Part shown: one piece after another, positions 57,340 to 64,000 of the stretch
Numbering within the stretch: the stretch's first letter is position 1
Layout: each line of letters opens with the position of its first letter
Assembly (NCBI GenBank): GCA_001414485.1
Contig: LLEY01000028.1
Span: forward strand, 1-64,000
Length of the DNA: 64,000 nt
Source of the DNA: Calycina herbarum
Taxonomy: Eukaryota > Ascomycota > Leotiomycetes > Helotiales > Pezizellaceae
Reading direction: 5' to 3'
Notes under the pieces: generated by a model
Told to the model about the DNA's origin: nothing
The model's input: the letters and a program-made list of their open reading frames with translations, nothing else
Databases searched by the model: none
Translations under genes and position numbers: made by a program

Positions 57340-58584
57340 TCAGACTGACCATTTAACTTCGGCTTCTCCCGAAGCTTGGACTCCACTATACCAGCTCACT
57401 AATTCCTCGCCTTCAATTCCTTCAGTTGTCGAATCAATGGCGAACTCTGCTTTTCTTGGCTTTTTGGGAACGCGGTAAACTCTCACAATCTTGACTTCCT
57501 TCTGTTGCTCCCGCCGACTAGCAAAAGCTGTTCCGGAGTAGAAATTAGGAGATCCTTGATCCCGTAGGTCCTTATCCTTGCCCTCACTCCGCAATACCTC
57601 CACGTACGAATTAGGCTCAAGCTCCTCAGGATCCAAACCGAGGTCCTCCAACATGGCATGTATCCCATATTCACTCGGGAGATCCATATACTCAAGTTCT
57701 TTTTCCCAATTGCCCCAACGGAGGTATAACCTGACAACATCAATGGATCCCTTATCTAGCAAATAGAAGAGTTTAGCTATAGACTAATCACTATACTGAT
57801 CAGTAACGTTGTATTCCGAAAACACCTCGACCACCTTGAGCTGAGGGAGTTTGCAATTCAGATATTGAATTGGTGACGGATGGTTACTTTCCTCCAGGTA
57901 ACCCAAGTGAAGTAAAGTGTATTCCTGGATAATGATAGACTGAACACTAGCACAGACTTCGGGTGAGAGTGAACTGAGGAAGTGTTCCAATACCAGAGTA
58001 CCACAAGATAATTCGAGATCAATGCTAGTTTGGCACAGCGACAGAAAACCAGTTGTTGGGTTTTTAGTGATGGCGCCTTCAGTGCTAGGGTCTTGCGGAA
58101 TGGACGTGTGGAGAAGTCTTTGGAGTCCCACCAACATTAGGCCCGTCTCCGAGAAGACTTGTTTGTTGACCAGAAGCAAGGGGAAGGGGTAGAAAGTGAT
58201 CAACCGATAAATACTGAAGCCGGGTGCCTCATCCTCTGGATCGGTATCGAAAACGGAAACTTTAACTTTGGCATCCAGGACAAGGTAGTAGATTTGATTG
58301 CGAAGTTCGGCGGGGAGTCGGAGTAGTCTGGAACTGGTGGGAGGAGGACTGCGAAATTGATTTTAGATGGTGGCCATGGGAACTGCGTTGGGGGTAAATA
58401 GAAATACTAACCTCGCACGCTGGTATTCTAGTACCCTGAACGTGATATGCCACAAGTCGTGACATACCATTCTTGGTACGAATTCGACATTATGCGTCAA
58501 ATCGGTTGTTCGCTCGGCAGCAAGCTGGCCATCAACTGCCTCACTGACCATGACATCGAACTGATCGTTCCCCTGATTGCCCAT
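57340..58584 (-). CDS. F-box/2EXR-like fungal protein (PAELRNQIY motif)
   Basis: 381 residues from exons 58584-58412, 58348-57792 and 57755-57340. The exon-2 start encodes LLRLPAELRNQIYYLVLDAK, the signature of fungal F-box/2EXR-like proteins, then LLLVNKQVFSETGLMLVGL as the second conserved piece. The C-terminal third (YMDLPSEYGIHAMLEDLGLD) is acidic. The leader encoded by exon 1 has no motif. A degenerate copy of its 3' half lies immediately upstream at 58930-59510. Function unknown. Confidence 0.7.
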
Positions 58585-58929
58585 CGTGGCGAACAATGCT
58601 TGGTTTCGTCGAAACGCCTAAACCGTCGGTGCGAAACCCACAGAGACGAGGGAATGTTGTGGTGTTGAGAATTGAATCAAGATGTCGCGGGGTAGAGAAG
58701 TTTCGGGATGCGATTTCCAGACAGGGATGTCACGTGGTCACGTGATAGGGGTGTTCCTTTTTTGACAGGAGGCAGGAGCGACCCACGCTTGCTAGGTAGT
58801 TTCAGAGAAGTGAGGAGCGTTCTCAGTCAATACGAAACTTAGTAGAATAATGTGATATCACCTTTTCATTGATATTCGAGAACTACTTGATAGTGTATAG
58901 TACAAAAACACCCCCAAACTACACCACTT
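58585..58929. other. Promoter region of the F-box/2EXR-like gene
   Basis: About 345 bp; contains GTCACGTGGTCACGTGAT near 58730-58747, two CACGTG E-box-like sites 6 bp apart. No gene. Confidence 0.5.
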
Positions 58930-59510
58930 TTCCTAGAGTAAGGGTTACTCAATCACTCTCAGACTGACCACTCTGGAGGTTGATATCTCCTGACACTTCA
59001 ACACCACCACCCTCAACCAAAGATCCGCCGCTTTCAATTCCTCCAGTTGCACTTGTAGAAACAGTAGGCTCTTCAGTCGAAATTTTGGAATAGCAGTAAA
59101 TTCTCGAGAGTCTGATCTTCTGCGAGAATTTATCTTAAGAATTCTTCTTCAAAGTTTTCTGAGAAGTTCCAGAATAGAATCTAGGAGACTAGTGGTTCCG
59201 CTGGTAAGTGCCACTATTAGGATTACCCTTGCACTACATAACCTCTACGTCCGAATTAGGCTCAAGTTAGGCGGGATCTAACCCTAGATCCAAAAGAGCG
59301 GCGTGTAGTCTGCTGCCTCTTTTGCTTTGATGATTATAAAAGAAGTTCAAGGGTAGGTGTAACTAGATAGTATAAACAAATCCTTTATCAAGTAAAGATA
59401 TGAGTTTGATAATAGCATCGTTATTTAACTTCAGCCCCAACTTGCATTCCAACCAATCTCGACTTCCTCGAGTCGAGGGAGTCTCTTTTCAAGAAGGGAA
59501 AAGACCGTTA
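58930..59510 (-). pseudogene. decayed copy of the neighbouring F-box/2EXR-like gene
   Basis: The sequence aligns with the 3' half of the gene at 57340-57840: CTCTCAGACTGACCA at the 3' end, TTCAATTCCTCCAGTTG, TACGTCCGAATTAGGCTCAAG and ATCCAAA...CC(A/T)AC-type blocks recur in order, with indels and frame breaks throughout. It is a tandem duplicate that has lost coding ability. Confidence 0.7.
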
Positions 59511-60026
59511 GGTCACCTGGTTGTGGTCGAACATTCCTCTGTGTGGGTATATTATTTTAAAAGTTTAGTATAATAAATTTAAATAAACTCACAAGAAGAG
59601 TTCGCTTAAGGGATTTCCATTGGTTCTAATCATATGCTACTCTGTTTGTTTAACTTAATTGTTCTAGTCTTTCTAGAATAATGTTATTTGTTTATGGTGT
59701 ACGAGGAACTTTGATAGGGGCTCTTACGCATGTACATTAATAGTTGATAAAGGCCAGCTACAGTAATCACGCCGACAATTTAAAGGCAAAGATTCCTCAG
59801 CTTATGTTAATTATTGCCAACATAATTCTCCAAAAGGAAAATGAAGAACAATGGGTAAAATAAAATGGTCTGGCACCCTAGAAACAGGTCCATTGTTTTA
59901 TTGCGCTGCGTTTTGTACATATTGTACATAGAGAAGAGATGGAGACTGTTCTTACAGGAAAGTGTTGAGACGTAGTAGAAAAGAAAGCAACCCGTTTTAG
60001 ACAAAGAAGGATGCAAACCCCTTTAC
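59511..60026. other. Intergenic
   Basis: About 515 bp, no gene seen. Confidence 0.5.
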
Positions 60027-61227
60027 CTATTTTGCTGCAGGATTCACATCCAACTTCAACAACTTAGCCACATTCTTCCAACGGATGCCTTCTAACACCT
60101 CATCGCTGACCATACCACTCTCCTCGAGTTCTTTCAACCATTTCAACCCATCAGCGCTTTTCGCGAACGGATAATCGACGCTATACATGATGCGATCGTG
60201 CTTGGTATTCCGCAAAATACAAGCTAATGGATCCAAAGCCCAATTGCCACTCGTCGTCAACCAAAGATTCTCGTCCCACACATCACGAAATGATCTCTTC
60301 TTCCCCCACCGTGAAGACACATGCTCGATCCTCTGGAGCATGTACGGAATCATCTCGCCCATATGGCCGATAATAATTTTCAACTTGGGAAACCGGTCAA
60401 ACACACCCGCACTGCAACAAATTAGCTCTTCCCTAGTAAATCAGGAGCTCGATTGAGGATTAAACCCGCCCCCTCACCACTAAGAACACGAGTTCAAAAA
60501 GGGAAACATACCCATACAGGCGCAAGATATGCATCGCAACATCGCTGTGCCAACCAAAACCGAAGGCGAGAATAGAAGTCGTCACATCCTTATGGAAATG
60601 CTCCGATTTATACGCCGTAAAAAGCTGTTCGGACGGGAACGTAGGATGAATGTAGATAGGCACATCCAAATCCACTGCCGCTTCCCAAAGCACATCAAAC
60701 TCCGGGCCCTCGTAGTACAGTCCACTCTCTGTATGACTGTCGACCAGTGCGCCAACAAATTTCATCTTGGGATTATCCCCGGAACATGTCCGACGGAGCT
60801 CCTTCGCAGCTTCCTCCGGCTCCTCCATCGGTAACTCTGCGAATCCAACGAATCTTCCCGGGTAAGAATGAACGGCTTCCGCGAGCTGGTCGTTGCATTC
60901 ACGACACTCAGTTGCAGATAAATCACCAGGCGCATGAGAGACGACTTGCATCGTGACTCGGCCAGCGTCCATATCGGCGATGCGCTGTGGACCGAGTTCT
61001 GTCAATTTTTCAAAAAGGCCTGGCATAGCTTTGAAGATCCCATTGCTGGAATTGGTTTTCTCGGTGGCGGCGCGCGAGAGGAAATGTTCCTCGAGGGTGA
61101 TTATTGGTCTGGTAGTTGAAGACATTTTTTGTGTTGAGAGTCTGTTTGGTAGAAGTGTGATGCGTCGAGGCGATATGAGAGCTGACCTGATCAACGAGCG
61201 AGTTGGCAACAGTTTTGTAGGTGGCAT
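60027..61227 (-). CDS. amidohydrolase-2 family (decarboxylase-like) enzyme
   Basis: Predicted metal-dependent non-oxidative decarboxylase of the 2,3-dihydroxybenzoate/gamma-resorcylate decarboxylase and ACMSD family. Exons 61227-60512 and 60411-60027 give 366 residues from the first ATG; a second ATG at 61125 gives 332 residues, nearer the family norm, and the extra 34 basic residues (PTRSLIRSALISPRR) look like a mitochondrial presequence. Metal ligands are visible: the LEEHF motif near the start, YIHPTFP in the middle, IGHMGE and the C-terminal YSVDYPF with its aspartate. Neighbouring P450 and dioxygenase genes could act in aromatic-acid metabolism, but this is inference. Confidence 0.85.
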
Positions 61228-62697
61228 TTAATATTTACTATTTCTCGAATTGTTGCCAACTGGATTAAATAGTGGGAACTCTTGGCGGCGATAGTTAAGG
61301 AGTTAAGATAGTCGATTTGACTAAAAAATACTAGGGCCGTCCTAAATCCGAGGACTCTGATCCCGCTTTATGTCAACCACCGTTCTGATAGTAAATATAT
61401 AAAGCTCCTCAGAAATAATAAATCGCGTCCTCCACAAACCCAAAAGTTGCTTAGCTGGAGGGTTTCGTTCGATCAAGAGTATGACTGCCGTGACCTAAAG
61501 GTGGTAAACAATTTCGAGAAAAAAAAGTGAGTCTACTGTATTCTAGATATTTAGACTTTTTACGTCCAGGTGGTTAATGAGGAGGTGGTTTCTTGCTTTT
61601 ATATTATGTTTGCATGTTGTAATTAAAACAGTCGAATAGTTCAAGTCATGATAGGTCGGTGGTGAGAGGTAGTCATTTTATCCTGGATTTCTAATTAACC
61701 TCGATTTTACGAAACCGTGGTAGATCAAAGTTGCTATGAGAAAGATTTTAGTATGTCAGGGGACTAACAACCCAGCGAATTTCCAAGTATGATTGGCCCC
61801 GGGTACTGCAAAAAGGGAATATAACAACGCAAGTTTCAAACAACAACCTGCTGGGAACTCTATTTTTGTGTTGTGTGAGAGCTTTCCTGACAACTTTTGG
61901 ACAGTAACTGACGCACCATATAGATACAAAACCATACACGTTATATTTATCGGGTCGAGAAATTAACAGCTAATAGATTTGGGGGGTTGTGGTGCTTGGC
62001 ATTGCTGGGAAATATAACAGCTTTGGACAATAAAAATATGTGCAGACATTGGAGACAGTTTAGGAGGGAAAGATAAAGCAAAGTGTGTTCGTGTTAAGGA
62101 AGGATAATCTAGAGACAAATAAACACAATTTTGGAAAACTATAGAGCGTTAGAAAAGAATAGGGCATACAATATTCAATCGCCTGAAAGTCCGTTGATCT
62201 TCGCGATCTCGATCAGCTTTTGTCCGTCATGTCGCTTTATGAATAGTCCAACATCAAAGATTATGGTTATTACTTTCTTTGGTCAAAGTGAGTAATGTGT
62301 AGACTGTTTTTATAACGACATGGAAGAGGGATCAGAAGTGTGGTGTTGGGAGGGGAGTGGAAGCCTGGAGCTCACTTCTCAGAACTGAGACTCGGGAAAA
62401 AATAATGCGCCTGTGCAAGGAATTCAAGGACTTTGCACTTTGGTTTCATATCAGTGAGCATATTATTCGCTGCAAGGTGTGTCCTTGCCCGTGACGCGGA
62501 GCAATGAACTAGGCATTCCGGGCTTCTCAAAAGAGTTTAGTAGCAGACATGCATGCGCGTTCATATGATAGAGGCATCCAAAGATATTCCGGGAAAGGAT
62601 ACAACTTTAGAAAAAGAAGGTAGCGTATATATTTCAACCGCAACACCCGCTTCAAATAAAAAACATCAGTAAAAGCTATCTTATAAACCCAAATACC
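61228..62697. other. Intergenic, about 1.5 kb without a gene
   Basis: No coding signal above background; 61748-61939 is a random-looking frame. No repeats recognised. Confidence 0.5.
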
Positions 62698-64000
62698 TCA
62701 AGTTTTCGTCTTTGCCCCCGGAACTCTTTCCTTAAATACCAACTTTAGCGGACCAGGGACCCACGAAAAACAATCTTTAGACTCCTTGAACAAGGTGGTG
62801 CCATCTTCCCCATTTGCAAACTTGATGTCAAATTTATCTAGAAGTAAAACGACCGCTGTCCGAATTTCCATGAGTCCGAGATTTTTGCCCACACACGCAT
62901 ACGCTCCTGCATCGTTATTAGCGAATCTGATTTGTGATAGATTACAAGATTTGGAAGAAGATGAGCAAGGGAAGACGAACCACTACCCCAGGCAAAAAAT
63001 GCAGATGGGTCTTTGATCAAATCGGGTCTTGTAGTCCAGCGTTCAGGAATGAACTCGTTTGGTTTGACGAAAGAATCTTCACCTAAAGCAAGAGCAGAAA
63101 AATTAGATTTATATTCTTCCATGACAAGGTTCGAGGGAATACATACGTCTGTGAATAGAAAACTGTGGGGTCAAAACTGTAGTACCACCTGGTATAAATG
63201 TCCCGTCTACATCAATCCCCTGTGGTGGGGTAATTCGCAAGGCACCTGATGGAATCGAAGGATGCATGCGAAGCGTCTCGTGTATAAGTGCACTCAGATA
63301 GGGAAGAGCTTGGAGTTGGATGGTATCGGAATAGGATGTAAGTGTGTTGATTTCGACTCGGAGCTTTTCGATGCATTCTGGTGATGAAGCTAAATGATAG
63401 AATAAGAACAATAAAGCGGTTGTAACTGGTTCGCTGTTTTTTTATAATGTCAGTATGGTAATTTAAACAAACACGGAGTGTTGAGATACATACGTTCCTG
63501 CTACGCACATGACGAAGAAGTCGCCTAGAATCCAATTCATTTCTTCTTCAACACCTTGACGAGTCTGGGCATCTTCGATGATCCAGGAGATAACCTAACT
63601 TTCTATTATTTTTCCGTTGTGAAATTTGCATCGAGGAGAGTCTTACATCTGGATGGTTCTCTTCTTTGGACATACTCTACCATTTTCATTTAGCGAAGTT
63701 CAAATGTGAGGATTGTTTATTACTTACCACAGCTCTCTCGCGGATGGTATTCCGGCCCCAAATGCACGCTCTCTCAAAAGGTCTTCCAATCAGCGGAAGC
63801 GCATGTATAAGGTGTATAAACCACGGCACACCAGTGAAAGGTCCAATTGAAGCCGTCCCCCCATTTATCGTGTCTACAACCCAATGATTCTTCCCACCCT
63901 CCAGCATATCAAAAGATTTGCTAAACGCAAGAAGACCCATCAAGTCATAAGCATAATATTCAAACCATTCTGTAATATTGAGCTCCTTTCCCTTGAACTG
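62698..64000 (-). CDS. cytochrome P450 (3' part, runs past the window end)
   Basis: The C-terminal part of a fungal microsomal P450 monooxygenase. Landmarks in order: LMGLLAFSKSFDMLEGGK at the right edge (C-helix to D-helix region), the ETLR motif (ExxR) in SALIHETLRMHPSIPSGALR, the PERW motif in FIPERWTTR, and the haem loop FAWGSGAYACVGKNLG rebuilt by removing the intron near 62912-62981 (FxxGxxxCxG with the axial cysteine). It ends GAKTKT at 62698. Introns also lie near 63085-63150 and around 63430-63500 and 63600-63730. The 5' end lies beyond 64000, so the N-terminal anchor cannot be seen. Family and substrate unassigned. Confidence 0.85.

Noticed and set aside
55256..64000. Possible secondary-metabolite cluster
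   Set aside because: No polyketide synthase, NRPS, terpene cyclase or dimethylallyl transferase backbone is visible; only tailoring-type enzymes, so a cluster is not called.

Overview
The window looks like nuclear DNA from a filamentous ascomycete (Pezizomycotina; Leotiomycetes is my best guess, from gene style only). Genes carry short 45-130 bp GT-AG introns, often with a CTAAC-like branch site. Housekeeping fungal genes (PEP7/VAC1-like, MET8-like, a SUR7-type membrane protein) sit among fast-evolving accessory genes. AT-rich islands hold transposons whose stops look like C-to-T damage (RIP). Gene models were spliced by eye; reading frame closes exactly (total length divisible by 3) in every multi-exon model given with full exon coordinates.

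Layout. 1-6.6 kb: mostly empty, apart from a tandem pair of small paralogues (3216-3875 and 4605-5368), one apparently secreted and one membrane-anchored. 6.6-13.6 kb: conserved block of an SDR, a PEP7-like FYVE protein, a divergent MET8-like siroheme synthase and a SUR7/PalI-like protein. 13.9-22 kb: repeat island with a complete but dead pogo/Fot1 transposon (TA target duplications), solo LTRs of two families (two nested in the transposon), a RIP-riddled coiled-coil pseudogene and a membrane-protein gene with an in-frame TAG. 22-31 kb: a large serine/threonine-rich secreted protein, then a Zn2Cys6 regulator next to a Dal5-type permease. 32-39 kb: NmrA-like protein, retinol-dehydrogenase-like SDR, small one-TM protein, 14-TM drug-type exporter. 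39-45 kb: a 2EXR-like gene with three tandem candidate last exons, another SDR, and a small BRCT protein. 47-54 kb: sugar transporter, a long unrecognised multi-exon gene, and a small glycine-rich protein. 54.5-64 kb: a MITE-like inverted-repeat element, a TauD-type dioxygenase, a PAELRNQIY-motif (F-box/2EXR-like) gene with a decayed copy beside it, an amidohydrolase-family decarboxylase, and the 3' part of a cytochrome P450 gene cut by the window end.

How the genes may work together. The only pairs that context suggests are the regulator with its permease (26.7-31.1 kb) and, more weakly, the decarboxylase, P450 and dioxygenase at the right end, which could act on aromatic acids. I see no backbone synthase and do not call a biosynthetic cluster. 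The two most unusual structures are the soluble/membrane-anchored paralogue pair at 3-5.7 kb and the three phase-matched terminal exons at 39.1-39.6 kb.
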